Positions 34,425 to 44,010 are shown, counted from the first letter of the stretch. The stretch: DNA of 52,554 bases from RGIG3002 sp964449325 (GCA_964449325.1 CAYUYJ010000020.1:1-52554), one strand, 5' to 3'. The notes: generated from the sequence alone by a model not told the origin. Numbers and translations are program-made.

Positions 34425-34454
34425 TTTATATTTTTCTTAATATAATTTGAACAA
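34425..34454 (-). promoter_or_regulatory. possible promoter of the V/A-ATPase operon
   Basis: Minus strand TTGTTC (34449-34454), 18 bp, TATAAA (34425-34430). Between it and the first gene lies CTTGTTC-GA-GGAACAAG (near 34355-34372), a short palindrome of unknown role. Confidence 0.42.
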
Positions 34455-34460
34455 AGTTGC

Positions 34461-34494
34461 AAAAAAAATACCCTAACCGCAATTGCGATTAGGG
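34461..34494 (-). terminator. terminator of the ureidoglycine/allantoate operon
   Basis: CCCTAATCGCAA pairs with TTGCGGTTAGGG (one wobble), then eight T residues on the minus strand, 35 nt past the dehydrogenase stop. Confidence 0.85.
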
Positions 34495-34528
34495 CAAATA
34501 GTCATCCTTTTTTCAAAAAAACATACTA

Positions 34529-35482
34529 TTATTTACATACATTTATGGGATTTCCATCCAAATATGCATAAACATTATCGAATACAATTTTTGCACGTCT
34601 AAGCATGGATTCCTCGGAAATAAATGCCTGATGAGGCGTCAAAAGGGTATTCTTTGCCTGAAGCAACGGATACTCAGACGGAATCGGCGGCTCCATATCG
34701 AAAACATCTACACAGGCAAATCCAAGTCTGTCTTCATTTAAAGCCTTGGCAAGTGCAATATTGTCTACAATCGGTCCTCTTGCACAGTTGATAAATACTG
34801 CATCCGGCTTCATCAATGCAATTTTTTCCGCATCCATAAATCCTCTTGTCTGTGCGTTTAGCGGAAGATTTAAAGAAACAATATCACTCTCGGAAAGCAC
34901 CTCTTCCAAAGATTTATATTCAATCCCCATTTTCTTTACTTCTTCGGACTCACTACGATTATATGCAATAACTTTTGCCCCGAACGCCATAAACAGTTTT
35001 GCACACATAAGACCAATTCTTCCCAGACCTACAATACCTACCGTACGCCCGCATATTTCTCTGCCGCCGAGTCCCGCACTTGTTCCACCGTTTCTCACAG
35101 TTTCATTTGCTTTTGCCACGTTTCTTAACGCATCAATTGCCATCCCGATTACAAGTTCTGCAACGGTCTGATTGGAATAGCCTGCCGCATTGCAAATCAT
35201 GATGTCTTTTTCCTTACATGCCTCTACTCCGATATGATCAATTCCTGTAAAAGCAACCGAAAGCATTTTTAACTTGTCGGCATTCTCTACTACTTCAGCC
35301 GGATACGGATTGTTTGCAATCATGACAATGTCACAGCCTGCACTTCTCTTTTTCAGTTCTTCCTTATCTGTCGTTTTCGTATCATAATAAACAAATTCAT
35401 GCCCTTTTTCTTTGAAACCGGCTGCCAGCTCTTCAATTGTCTTCTCCGATACACCAATAGGTTCTAATAAACTGATTTTCAT
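34529..35482 (-). CDS. D-isomer-specific 2-hydroxyacid dehydrogenase
   Basis: 317 residues. The NAD-binding core is TVGIVGLGRIG (about 145-155). The catalytic residues are Arg in NCARGPIVD, Glu in DMEPPIP and His in LTPHQAF. The family reduces 2-keto acids such as glyoxylate or hydroxypyruvate, or oxidises D-hydroxy acids. It is the third gene after ureidoglycine aminohydrolase and allantoate amidohydrolase. It could reduce glyoxylate from ureidoglycolate, or take the place of ureidoglycolate dehydrogenase (AllD), which belongs to another family and is not seen here. Both are inferences. Confidence 0.92.
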   Translation of the reverse strand: MKISLLEPIGVSEKTIEELAAGFKEKGHEFVYYDTKTTDKEELKKRSAGCDIVMIANNPYPAEVVENADKLKMLSVAFTGIDHIGVEACKEKDIMICNAAGYSNQTVAELVIGMAIDALRNVAKANETVRNGGTSAGLGGREICGRTVGIVGLGRIGLMCAKLFMAFGAKVIAYNRSESEEVKKMGIEYKSLEEVLSESDIVSLNLPLNAQTRGFMDAEKIALMKPDAVFINCARGPIVDNIALAKALNEDRLGFACVDVFDMEPPIPSEYPLLQAKNTLLTPHQAFISEESMLRRAKIVFDNVYAYLDGNPINVCK

Positions 35483-35508
35483 ATTTTACCTTCTTTCTTT
35501 CAATAATG

Positions 35509-36768
35509 CTAATCTAATTTTTCTTCCATATTTGACAACTTTAAAAGGGTGTGTGCAAGTACATCTGCTCCCTTCGCTACTTCCTCATAGTCCGTCCATT
35601 CATCCGGACTGTGACTGATACCATTTTTACTTGGTACAAAAATCATGGCTGTAGGAGCAAAACGTCCAACAAATAAAGAATCATGAAACGGTCCGCTTAT
35701 AAGCTTTGTGCATCCAAGCCCTAATTCATCACACGTTGCTTCCAGTAATTCCACAATTTTTTCGTTGCAGGTTAGAGGCACATCATTATTTTCTTCTGTA
35801 ATAGTCAGGCTCACTTCCCTCTTTGTTGCAATTTCTTGAAAAGCATCTTTAAAAGCTCTGATTGTCTCCTGTTTTGTATCCATGTTACAATCTCTGATAT
35901 CCACCGTAAAAATACATTTTCCGGGAATTACATTAGCAGCATCCGGCACCACCTTTATACATCCAATCGTTGCCGTATTATATTCACTCTTACAATCTTT
36001 TGCTATTTTTTCAAGAGCAAGTGCCATCTCACAAGATGCAGCATAGGCATCTCTTCTATCATACATATCCGTACCGCCTGCATGGGACTGGCACCCTATA
36101 ACCTCTACAAGATAATTTGACGGTGCACAAATTTTCTTTACAATTCCAATCGGCAATTTTTTCTTTTCCAATTGACTGTTTTGTTCAATATGAAGCTCCA
36201 CCGTTGCATATACATCGCCTTTTTCCTTCTTAATTTCATCAAACTTACTTAAATCATAAGATAATTCTTCCAGTTTCTCATAAAGAGAACGTCCGCTCTT
36301 ATCATGAATACTTTTTGTATCCTCTAAGGTCATATCACCGGACATCGCCCGACTTCCAAGACATCCCAAACTAAACCTGGTCGGTTCCTCCGAAGTATAA
36401 ACAATAACCGTCAAATCTCTTTTATGCTCTACACCACTTTCTTTAATCAGCCGAAGCGCCTCCATACCGCAAACAACGCCGGCCATTCCGTCAAATTTTC
36501 CTGCATTCGGCACCGTATCAATATGAGAACCTGTCCATACCGGCTTTAAATCCGACTCCGTCCCCTTTAATGTTGCATATATATTTCCGATAGCATCTTC
36601 CGTTACAAGCAGACCAAGCTTTTCCATTTCTTCTTTTACATATTTACGGTTTTCCAGTTCCGGTTTCGTAAAAAGAATACGGGTTGTTCCGAATTCCGGA
36701 GTAGCATTAAATCTGTTCATACCATCCAGCCACATCTGCACATTTTCTGCACTCGCCTCTTTTAACAT
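35509..36768 (-). CDS. allC: allantoate amidohydrolase (M20, AllC-like)
   Basis: The start is MLKEASAENVQ at 36768 with AGGAGG 7 nt before it. The frame runs 12 codons further but without a site. About 419 residues of the hydantoinase/carbamoylase M20 group. Metal ligands are in TGSHIDTVPNAGKFDG, YTSEEPTRF and the HxE of ELHIEQN. The substrate loop is SHAGGTDMYDRRDA. The last ligand is in SHSPDEW. It converts allantoate to ureidoglycine, CO2 and ammonia. An N-carbamoyl-amino-acid hydrolase is the main alternative, but the adjacent allE favours AllC. Confidence 0.9.
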   Translation of the reverse strand: MLKEASAENVQMWLDGMNRFNATPEFGTTRILFTKPELENRKYVKEEMEKLGLLVTEDAIGNIYATLKGTESDLKPVWTGSHIDTVPNAGKFDGMAGVVCGMEALRLIKESGVEHKRDLTVIVYTSEEPTRFSLGCLGSRAMSGDMTLEDTKSIHDKSGRSLYEKLEELSYDLSKFDEIKKEKGDVYATVELHIEQNSQLEKKKLPIGIVKKICAPSNYLVEVIGCQSHAGGTDMYDRRDAYAASCEMALALEKIAKDCKSEYNTATIGCIKVVPDAANVIPGKCIFTVDIRDCNMDTKQETIRAFKDAFQEIATKREVSLTITEENNDVPLTCNEKIVELLEATCDELGLGCTKLISGPFHDSLFVGRFAPTAMIFVPSKNGISHSPDEWTDYEEVAKGADVLAHTLLKLSNMEEKLD

Positions 36769-36779
36769 AGCTTTTCCTC

Positions 36780-37544
36780 CTATAAAATGACATCTCTGTT
36801 GCAATCTTTAGAATAAATATAAGCAAACGGTTCCGTTCCTACCCCATATGCACACTGCGGGCAATAAGGTCCGAACCACATAAAATCTTCTTTCTTAATT
36901 CCAAGCCAGGTATCGTCCATCAGATACATACCTTCCCCTGATAAAATATAGGCTCCATGTTCCTGTACATGAGTTTCCACAAAAGGATGACATCCCCCCG
37001 GCTCAAAAGATAAAATATGCATATTCATATCAAATGCCAAATCATCTGTAGGAAGAAAATCTTTGATATGTACATTTTCCATATCATCATAAATGCGATA
37101 CTCCACATCATTGATATTTCCCGTTACCACATAAGGCTTTAAATCACCGCACGGGATATATACCTGTTTGTAAAGAAGTATCTTCGCCGTATCACTGACC
37201 GTTTTAAACTCCAACCCTTCTGCTGCCGGTGCATATGCATAGCCTCCTGCATGAAAAGTTTCCTCCTTACCGCCAACCTTGATTTTCGCGCTACCTTCTA
37301 CAATATAGATAAAGGTTTCTATTCCGTCATCTGTTCCAAAGGGAGATGTTGTTCCTCCGTCTTTTGTTGCCTCTATAATATACTGCACAAAACTTGCTCC
37401 CATTTTTGGAGATGCTACGATGCTTACTTTACAACCTTTGATGTTCGGAATCACATTATTTACCAGTCCTTCCTTCGGGATTACTGCCCAAAGTCCCGGT
37501 TTTACCACTGCTCTTGTTGATAATAAATCACTTGGATAACCCAT
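36780..37544 (-). CDS. allE: (S)-ureidoglycine aminohydrolase
   Basis: 254 residues, a bicupin. The N-terminal half has WAVIPKEGLVNNVIPN and the cupin GIETFIYIVEGSAKIKVGG. The C-terminal half carries the metal site (FEPGGCHPFVETHVQEHGAYILSGEG). It releases ammonia from ureidoglycine to give ureidoglycolate, the step after AllC. It is the first gene of the operon allE-allC-dehydrogenase and has a strong promoter followed by a leader hairpin. Confidence 0.93.
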   Translation of the reverse strand: MGYPSDLLSTRAVVKPGLWAVIPKEGLVNNVIPNIKGCKVSIVASPKMGASFVQYIIEATKDGGTTSPFGTDDGIETFIYIVEGSAKIKVGGKEETFHAGGYAYAPAAEGLEFKTVSDTAKILLYKQVYIPCGDLKPYVVTGNINDVEYRIYDDMENVHIKDFLPTDDLAFDMNMHILSFEPGGCHPFVETHVQEHGAYILSGEGMYLMDDTWLGIKKEDFMWFGPYCPQCAYGVGTEPFAYIYSKDCNRDVIL

Positions 37545-37570
37545 AACTCTTCTCCTCTTTCCTATTACTT

Positions 37571-37609
37571 AAAATAAAAAAAGGAATCATCCATATAGAA
37601 TGACTCCTT
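37571..37609 (-). terminator. terminator-like hairpin in the allE leader
   Basis: AAGGAGTCAT (minus strand) pairs with ATGATTCCTT, one wobble, then TTTTTTTATTTT. It begins about 6 nt after the predicted start and lies before the allE ribosome site, so it would abort transcription unless relieved. A 5' protective hairpin is the alternative. Confidence 0.72.
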
Positions 37610-37621
37610 CGTCTTTTCTGT

Positions 37622-37650
37622 ATTATAGGAAACGCAGACGTTATTGTCAA
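37622..37650 (-). promoter_or_regulatory. promoter of the allE-allC operon
   Basis: Minus strand TTGACA (37645-37650), 17 bp, TATAAT (37622-37627), full consensus. Such a strong core promoter fits control after initiation by the leader hairpin. Confidence 0.85.
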
Positions 37651-37773
37651 TCTGCATATAATAAGACTTTTTCCCAATTTTTCATGTTCTGTTTTTCTCT
37701 CTTTAGCGAATACACCAGAATTTAAGCCTTTTCCAATTTTTCTTTTTTTCTGTTCATTTTCTTATTATGCAGT

Positions 37774-37781
37774 TTGCACAA
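37774..37781. promoter_or_regulatory. TTGCACAA box in the allE-pucR divergent region
   Basis: The same 8-mer precedes both ABC transporter operons of the cluster. Here it is 28 bp upstream of the PucR -35 and 123 bp from the allE -35, so its role is less clear. Confidence 0.4.
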
Positions 37782-37809
37782 TGATTTTGATTTAATTTTA
37801 TTCATTCCA

Positions 37810-37839
37810 TTGACACCCTCTTTCTTTCCGGCGTAAAAT
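37810..37839 (+). promoter_or_regulatory. promoter of the PucR-type regulator gene
   Basis: TTGACA (37810-37815), 18 bp, TAAAAT (37834-37839). The start near 37846 leaves a leader of about 54 nt. Confidence 0.7.
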
Positions 37840-37899
37840 GTGCTTATTACAAGTATGAATGCCATATTATTAACAGGCAATACGGAAAGGATGTGCACA

Positions 37900-39570
37900 A
37901 TGTCTATTACAGTTCAATGGCTCTTAACACAGGATATTATGAAAGGCTTTACTTTGATTGCAGGAGATACTTCTTTAAATACCGCAATTTCCGGAATTAA
38001 TATTATGGACAATCCTGATACGGTTCCCTGGCTTTCTCAAGGTGCTTTGATTCTTTCTACGGGATACTTTTTTACAGACAAAGCATTTACTGAAAATCTG
38101 ATACAGAATCTCGTTGAAAAGGGCTGTTCCGGACTCGGCATTAAAATGAACCGCTATTTAAAAGAATTGCCGGAATCCATGTTAAAACAGGCGGAGAAGC
38201 TTCATTTCCCTATTATAGATATTCCTTTTTCAAGCAGTATGGATCAGATTGCTAATTTAGTATATCGAAGACTGTACGAAGATGAAATGAGTGAAACACA
38301 AAGACTTTCTGTTCTTTACAAAGACATTTCCGAATGTGTTTTAAAAAAGCAGAAACTTTCCAAGCTCCTGCCGCTTATCAGCACTGCTGCAAACGGTAGT
38401 GTTTTCCTTACAAATGATTCTTTTGAAATAATAGAATATGTGCTCAGTGACAAATTTCCTTTTGTCTTCCCGTTTCCTTTCTGCAAGGATTCTTATACCC
38501 TTTTTTCGGAAGCTGATATTTCCTATTTGAAAAATAATCTTTCCGAGGATCAGCATCTGCCTGTTATCACGCATTCTGTTTCTGCCTTTGATACCGATCT
38601 GAATTTTCAGATTTTTCCACTGACAAACAGAAATACACTACTGGGCTTCTTAATCCTTTTGCGAGAAAACGACTCTCCGGTTTCTTCATATGATTTTATT
38701 ATGAATATCCGTTCCATACTCTGTATCGCACTCATGAATCACTCGATTCTGACAGAGTCAGAACGCTCCAGCCGGGACATCTTTTTCTACAATCTTCTTT
38801 CCGGCAATTTAAAGACAGAGCAGGAAATCGAACCTTTGTGCCTTCAAAATCATTTTGATTTCAAAAAGAAGAGACTATGTATTGTACTTCGAATACCGGA
38901 ATACGAGAATATGACTATTGCCAAGAGACGTGCCTATGAGAGAAAGCTTTTTTCACTTTTCGATGAAGTTTTGGAAGTCCCTGCAGGTTCCATAATTAAA
39001 ACTGTTTTTCAGACAAATTTCATTTTGTTTGTTTACATAAATTCCGATTTTTCTCAAAAAGAAGCCGCCGAATATGGTATTACAATTTCTGAAAAACTGG
39101 TAAATGTACTGCATAAAAAAAATATTATTGTCTCAGCCGGCATCAGCAAATATGCATCCGGTGCTTCAACAATATATAGCTGCTATATGCAGGCGTTACA
39201 GTCATTGGAAATCGGAATTTTGCTTCATCCGAAAGGCAATTGTTTTTCCTATTTTGCAGACCAAATTTATCATCTGCTTGTAAAGCACTATACCAGCAGT
39301 GAATTGCAGGAACTTTACGATGAATATTTAGGAATTTTAGAGCGATACGATGAAGAAAATCAAGCCGAACTTATGTTGACGCTTTCTACTTATTTAAAAT
39401 GCTTCGGAAATATTACACAGACTGCCAAAGAACTGTTCATCCACCGTAACACTATGTTTTATCGACTTGACCAAATTAAGTCTCTTTTACATATTGATTT
39501 CGAAAATGAAGATGATATGTATCAAATCCGAACAGGATTTTATATCAAGAAACTATTGAAAAAGTATTAG
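37900..39570 (+). CDS. PucR-family transcriptional regulator
   Basis: The start chosen is MSITVQWLLTQD at 37900 with AAAGG 10 nt before it. ATGs at 37840, 37855 and 37891 are in frame but at or near the transcription start. About 556 residues. The N-terminal PucR/PurC-like domain (about 5-120) has LNTAISGINIMDNPDTVPWL and AILSTGYFF-type strands. The middle is a GGDEF-like fold common to the family. The C-terminal helix-turn-helix (NITQTAKELFIHRNTMFYRLDQI) is diagnostic. PucR of Bacillus activates purine and allantoin use. The gene is divergent from allE, so it probably controls this cluster. Confidence 0.93.
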   Translation: MSITVQWLLTQDIMKGFTLIAGDTSLNTAISGINIMDNPDTVPWLSQGALILSTGYFFTDKAFTENLIQNLVEKGCSGLGIKMNRYLKELPESMLKQAEKLHFPIIDIPFSSSMDQIANLVYRRLYEDEMSETQRLSVLYKDISECVLKKQKLSKLLPLISTAANGSVFLTNDSFEIIEYVLSDKFPFVFPFPFCKDSYTLFSEADISYLKNNLSEDQHLPVITHSVSAFDTDLNFQIFPLTNRNTLLGFLILLRENDSPVSSYDFIMNIRSILCIALMNHSILTESERSSRDIFFYNLLSGNLKTEQEIEPLCLQNHFDFKKKRLCIVLRIPEYENMTIAKRRAYERKLFSLFDEVLEVPAGSIIKTVFQTNFILFVYINSDFSQKEAAEYGITISEKLVNVLHKKNIIVSAGISKYASGASTIYSCYMQALQSLEIGILLHPKGNCFSYFADQIYHLLVKHYTSSELQELYDEYLGILERYDEENQAELMLTLSTYLKCFGNITQTAKELFIHRNTMFYRLDQIKSLLHIDFENEDDMYQIRTGFYIKKLLKKY

Positions 39571-39573
39571 CCG

Positions 39574-39612
39574 AAAAAGCAGTGTTTCTTAAAAATGAAG
39601 CACTGCTTTTTC
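39574..39612. terminator. bidirectional terminator between pucR and the M20 gene
   Basis: AAAAGCAGTG pairs with CACTGCTTTT, extended by GTTTC/GAAG, with T-runs on both sides. The stop codon of the minus-strand M20 gene lies in the loop. Confidence 0.85.
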
Positions 39613-40941
39613 TTCTCCTTCGTATGTAACAAGTTCTTTCTGCATGGCAATCTGATTAATTGCTGCAAAATATTCTTCTTTTGTTTTATATAGAGGTTTA
39701 TATTCCGAAATAACCTGCCTGCCAAATGCACCTTCATCCTTTAACAGCTCATAAATCAGACAAGTCATAACCTTCGCCGGATTCAATGCTGCCTTTTCCT
39801 TATCCGCAATATAATAGTCTTCTCCATGCTGTGTTCCCGTAGCACCCATACAAAGATGCTGCACTACCGGCATCAAGGAAGAAATATCACCGACATCCGA
39901 ACTTTGGGTGTCCCAACCCGCGTACGCAATTTTATGTTCGCCAAACATGTCGGTAATGATTTTTTCTATACACTTTGTCATAAGGACATCACTGTGAAAA
40001 GGCAAATTCCCCGGCTTATCCGTTACGGTTACGTGTGCTCCCAATGCTGCTGCCGAAGCGGCAATTGCCCGGTTAATTTTTTTATTTGTGGTAACCATCG
40101 TATCTAACGACTCCGCACGCACATAGGAATCCAGACTCGCTACCGCGGGAATGGCATTGGCCGCCACACCTGCCTGTGTAATAATCGGATGCCATCTGAC
40201 ATAATCCTTCTCCTGAAATGTTTCACGCAGACTGTTTACTGCCTGTAAGCCGAGACTTGCCGCATATAGTGCATTTATTCCTTTATGCGGAGCACCGCCT
40301 GCATGAGCAGCTACCCCTTTATATTCAAAATGCTTTGTGATACAACCATCGCAACCATCAATAAATTTGAAGAGAACATCCTCTCTTGTATCCGCATGGA
40401 ACATCATTGCCATATCCACGCCATCAAAAAATCCCCGGCGCAAAAATTCAATTTTTCCCGCCATGTACTGAATAATTCCCTGCTCTACCAAGCCTTCCCT
40501 AAAAACCAGATCAATGGTTTCTTCTGCCGGTACGGCAAGAAAGCGGACAGAACCGCATAAGCCGTCAGCCGCCCCTTCTTCTTTCAGTGCCGCTGCCACG
40601 CCAAGCATTGCTGCTGTCTGAATCAAGTGCCCGCAAGCATGAACTGCTTTTGTCTCTTTATCTGCTTCCGGATGAGTAGCACACATTAAAGCATCCAATT
40701 CACCCATGACTCCTACTTTCGGTCCCGGTTTTCCGGTATCAAATTCAGCAATAAACCCCGGAATATTACCGGCACATTTTACAGTATATCCTAAATCTTC
40801 AAACTCCTTGACCAGATAAGCATTCGTTTTCCATTCTTTATAGCCTACTTCCGGATGCTTCCATATATAATCAATAGCGCTATAAATACGCTCTTTATTT
40901 TTCTCTACATAAGAAGAACATCTTTTATAAATTTCCTGCAT
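39589..40941 (-). CDS. M20-family amidohydrolase, AbgB-like
   Basis: 450 residues. The metal site includes MGELDALMCATHPEAD, VHACGHLIQTAAMLG and VPAEETIDL. The lid domain has GVAAHAGGAPHKGINAL. The group contains AbgB-type p-aminobenzoylglutamate hydrolase and aminoacylases. It ends the operon substrate-binding protein-ATPase-permease-allantoinase-M20, 22 nt after the allantoinase gene. It may cleave an N-acyl or ureido product of that enzyme. It is not close to AllC in motif detail. Confidence 0.88.
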   Translation of the reverse strand: MQEIYKRCSSYVEKNKERIYSAIDYIWKHPEVGYKEWKTNAYLVKEFEDLGYTVKCAGNIPGFIAEFDTGKPGPKVGVMGELDALMCATHPEADKETKAVHACGHLIQTAAMLGVAAALKEEGAADGLCGSVRFLAVPAEETIDLVFREGLVEQGIIQYMAGKIEFLRRGFFDGVDMAMMFHADTREDVLFKFIDGCDGCITKHFEYKGVAAHAGGAPHKGINALYAASLGLQAVNSLRETFQEKDYVRWHPIITQAGVAANAIPAVASLDSYVRAESLDTMVTTNKKINRAIAASAAALGAHVTVTDKPGNLPFHSDVLMTKCIEKIITDMFGEHKIAYAGWDTQSSDVGDISSLMPVVQHLCMGATGTQHGEDYYIADKEKAALNPAKVMTCLIYELLKDEGAFGRQVISEYKPLYKTKEEYFAAINQIAMQKELVTYEGEEKAVLHF

Positions 40942-40963
40942 TCCAAACCTCCGCCTGACTGCT

Positions 40964-42313
40964 TTAAGCTGTCACAAACTGTCCGCAACCTGTCGTTCCC
41001 ACAAGCTTTCCATCTTTGGCTACAAGTTTTCCACGAAGATAGGTTTCTGTCGGCACTCCTGTTCCTTTTCTGCCCACATATGCTGAAATTTTCTGCTTAT
41101 AGTACAAATCTTCTGCTTTTACTTCCCATTCTTTATTCTGGTCAAATACTACAATATCTGCATCAAACCCTACCTTTATGGCACCCTTTTTTCCGTAAAT
41201 TCCGAAACGCTTTGCCGGACCTTCTGCCAAAGTTCTTGCTAAAAGAGTCGGTGACAATCCTCTTTTTGTAGCTGCATCAAAGTAACTCTGAAACATTGTC
41301 TGCACACCGCTGATACCGTTTCCAACCTCATAAATCGGCCGCTTAGTGTCATCCCTGTTTTCCGGCATACCGGGTGAATGGTCGGAAGCGACACTGCTAA
41401 ATGTGCCATCCTCCACATACTTCCATAATTCTTCCGAGGCTTCTCTGTCGCGAAGGGGCGGTGCACATTTATATAAACATCCCTTTTCAATCAAATCATC
41501 TTTAGAAAATACAAGATAATGTACACAGGTTTCTGCGGAAATATCCACACCTTCCCGTTTTGCCCGGGCAATCATTTTTGCCACCTCGGGATGGCTTACG
41601 TGACAAATATGTACCTTGGCTTTTGTTTCTCTTGCAAGCTCAATAATATCTCTTGTAGCAAGTATCTCTGCAACCAAAGGTCTGGAATCAAGAAATGCCT
41701 GCCTTGTATTCAGTTTATTTTGAGTCATATACTCTGTTCCTTCTTTAATAATCCAGTTATCCTCACAATGAAAACCTGCCATTCCACCAAATTCTGCAAT
41801 AGTCTGCAAAGCATATCTTACTTTTGCCATATTCGGTGCCGGAAAATCCGCCCCACCACCTGACAAAAAGGATTTAAAAGCAATCGCCCCCAAATCATGC
41901 ATTCCTTTTAATTTATCGATGTTTTCCGGAATTAAAGCCCCCCACATGCAAAAATCCGCATAAGATTTTTCCTCCAAATGCTTTCTTTTTTCTTCAAATA
42001 GGTCTTCATTCACAATGGAAGGGCACTGCTGATTTACCGGCATATCAATCAGGCAGGTAACGCCACCTACAACTGCTGCTGCCGTTGCTGTATCCATTTC
42101 CTCATAATCTGCCTTATACTCCCCTATATGCATATGACTGTCCACAGCCCCCGGGAACAGTAGCTTTCCCTTTACATCCACAGTCGTTTCAGCCAAAAAT
42201 TCTTCCTTACTCTCACAAATAGCTCCGATTTTACCGTCTTTGATATAAACATCAGCTTCATACATCCTGTCACTGTCTACGACCGTACCGTTTTTTAATA
42301 CCAAATCAAACAT
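40964..42313 (-). CDS. allB: allantoinase-like cyclic amidohydrolase
   Basis: The start is MFDLVLKNGTVVDSD at 42313 with a GGAAGG site. The frame runs 18 codons further into the spacer. About 449 residues. The binuclear metal site is complete: HxH (His60, His62), carbamylated Lys147 in AFKSFL, His182, His238 in HICHVSH and Asp311 in SDHSP. It opens allantoin to allantoate. A hydantoinase or dihydropyrimidinase is possible. Lys-Ser-Phe after AF and the nearby allC and allE favour allantoinase. It is encoded with an ABC transporter that probably imports the substrate. Confidence 0.87.
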   Translation of the reverse strand: MFDLVLKNGTVVDSDRMYEADVYIKDGKIGAICESKEEFLAETTVDVKGKLLFPGAVDSHMHIGEYKADYEEMDTATAAAVVGGVTCLIDMPVNQQCPSIVNEDLFEEKRKHLEEKSYADFCMWGALIPENIDKLKGMHDLGAIAFKSFLSGGGADFPAPNMAKVRYALQTIAEFGGMAGFHCEDNWIIKEGTEYMTQNKLNTRQAFLDSRPLVAEILATRDIIELARETKAKVHICHVSHPEVAKMIARAKREGVDISAETCVHYLVFSKDDLIEKGCLYKCAPPLRDREASEELWKYVEDGTFSSVASDHSPGMPENRDDTKRPIYEVGNGISGVQTMFQSYFDAATKRGLSPTLLARTLAEGPAKRFGIYGKKGAIKVGFDADIVVFDQNKEWEVKAEDLYYKQKISAYVGRKGTGVPTETYLRGKLVAKDGKLVGTTGCGQFVTA

Positions 42314-42350
42314 AACCTTCCCATTCCTTTCTGTAATTGTACTGTTTTTG

Positions 42351-43187
42351 CTAGGATTCGATCGCATTTCCCGTACTCTTTAATTTCCACTTGAAAAGCT
42401 TATGTTCAATCACCGTTAAAATTCCAAAAAGAAGGGAATACAAAAGTCCAATCATCATAGCTGCCATCATCATGTCCGCCATACGGAACCAGTTTTTTGA
42501 AAATACAATAATATAACCAAGCCCTGTAGAAGCACCAAGCATTTCCGCAACCACCATGGCTCCGAAAGCCGTGCCGAGCGCTCCTTTCATTCCTAAAAAT
42601 ATATTCGGAAATGCAGCCTGGAACTTTACACTCCAAAATACCTGCATCCTGTTTGCTCCAAGGCTCATAGAAGAGCGAATTAAAACCGGATCTGTATTCC
42701 TAATTCCTTCTACTACATAAGAAACCATGTAAATTACCGTTGCATAAGCAATTAAGATAATTTTGGATTCTTCACCTATGCCGAACCACAAAATAAACAT
42801 GGGAAGAAATGCCATAACCGGTATCGGTCCGAATAAATTCAAAACAGGTGTAATAATATTATCTACTGCTCTGGAATTCGCAATCATACTACCAATTATA
42901 ATTGCTACAACAACACCGATTACATAGCCCCCCAATACACGATATACACTGATAGATAAATGTTTCATCAATGTACCATCCAAAAGAAAGTTGTAGGCTG
43001 CCATAATGATTTCAGACGGCATTGGAAGGAACTTGGTTTCAATCCATTCAAAATGCTGATTTAACTGTCCAAACAATTCCCATAATATAAAAAAGCCGAT
43101 AAGTGCAGCAATTTTATAATATTTATCTCTTTCTGCTTTTTTCTTTTTTGCCGTATTATAGGACACCTGTGCCTTAGTTTTTTTCAT
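42351..43187 (-). CDS. NitT/TauT-type ABC transporter permease
   Basis: 278 residues, six membrane segments, with the ATPase-docking EAA loop near MSLGANRMQVFWSVKFQAA and GLGYIIVFSKNWF. The family (SsuC, TauC, ThiX-like) imports small organic N or S compounds. It lies 11 nt after its ATPase gene and 37 nt before allantoinase. Import of allantoin or a related ureide is inferred from context. A paralogue occurs at 50701. Confidence 0.92.
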   Translation of the reverse strand: MKKTKAQVSYNTAKKKKAERDKYYKIAALIGFFILWELFGQLNQHFEWIETKFLPMPSEIIMAAYNFLLDGTLMKHLSISVYRVLGGYVIGVVVAIIIGSMIANSRAVDNIITPVLNLFGPIPVMAFLPMFILWFGIGEESKIILIAYATVIYMVSYVVEGIRNTDPVLIRSSMSLGANRMQVFWSVKFQAAFPNIFLGMKGALGTAFGAMVVAEMLGASTGLGYIIVFSKNWFRMADMMMAAMMIGLLYSLLFGILTVIEHKLFKWKLKSTGNAIES

Positions 43188-43198
43188 AGCCTTGCCTC

Positions 43199-43957
43199 CT
43201 ATTCTGTAATTACAGTATTGGCTTCTGCACCTGTAATTGCTGTTTCAAACTGCTGTAGATATTTTTGAAATTTGGGGCTTCCTATCTCTCTGGGACGCTC
43301 CAGCTCAATTTTTTGGTCAATTGCTACTTTCCCTTCCTGTAACACAATCACTCTGTCTGCAAGATAAACTGCTTCCGGCACGCTGTGAGTAACAAAAACT
43401 ACCATTTTACCTGTCATTTTCCAAATACGTTCAATTTCTTTTCTCATAGAATCCCTTGTCAATGCATCCAAAGCTCCTAAAGGCTCATCCATTAAAAGAA
43501 CCCTGGGATTATTCGCAAGTGCTCTGGCAATTCCGACACGCTGCGCCATTCCTCCGGAAAGCTCACACGGATATTTATTTTCATAACCTTCTAAGCCTAC
43601 CATTTTAATATATTTCTGCGCCTCTTCTTTTGCATTATGAGAATGTCTCATATTCAATCCAAACTGTACATTTTTACTCACAGTTCTCCACGGGAACAGC
43701 GCATGTTGCTGAAATACAACCCCTCGCACTGCACTTGGTCCGTCAATTTCATCCTCATTCATCAGGAGTTGACCTTTATCAGGTTTCAAATATCCTGCCA
43801 AAAGATTTAATAAGGTAGATTTTCCGCAGCCGCTCTTTCCCAACACGCAAATAAATTCCCCTGCTCCTATCGTAAGATTTACATCATTAAGTATATATTT
43901 TAGTTCTCCATCCTGCTCTTCGTATGCTTTATATACATGATTGATATGAATTGCCAT
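43199..43957 (-). CDS. NitT/TauT-type ABC transporter ATPase
   Basis: 252 residues. Walker A is GKSGCGKST, the Q-loop VFQQHALFPW, the signature LSGGMAQRVG, Walker B VLLMDEPLGALD and the His switch FVTHSVPEA. It is complete and typical of SsuB/TauB. Between it and the binding-protein gene lies a 30-bp perfect palindrome that probably lowers expression of the downstream genes. Confidence 0.94.
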   Translation of the reverse strand: MAIHINHVYKAYEEQDGELKYILNDVNLTIGAGEFICVLGKSGCGKSTLLNLLAGYLKPDKGQLLMNEDEIDGPSAVRGVVFQQHALFPWRTVSKNVQFGLNMRHSHNAKEEAQKYIKMVGLEGYENKYPCELSGGMAQRVGIARALANNPRVLLMDEPLGALDALTRDSMRKEIERIWKMTGKMVVFVTHSVPEAVYLADRVIVLQEGKVAIDQKIELERPREIGSPKFQKYLQQFETAITGAEANTVITE

Positions 43958-44010
43958 AATACTCCTCCTCGTATAAGAATATTGCTTTTGACCACTACAA
44001 TGCTAAGAGA

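Noticed and set aside
34529..35482. VanH-type D-lactate dehydrogenase
   Set aside because: The protein is in the same broad family, but it is operonic with allE and allC and no D-Ala-D-Lac ligase is nearby.
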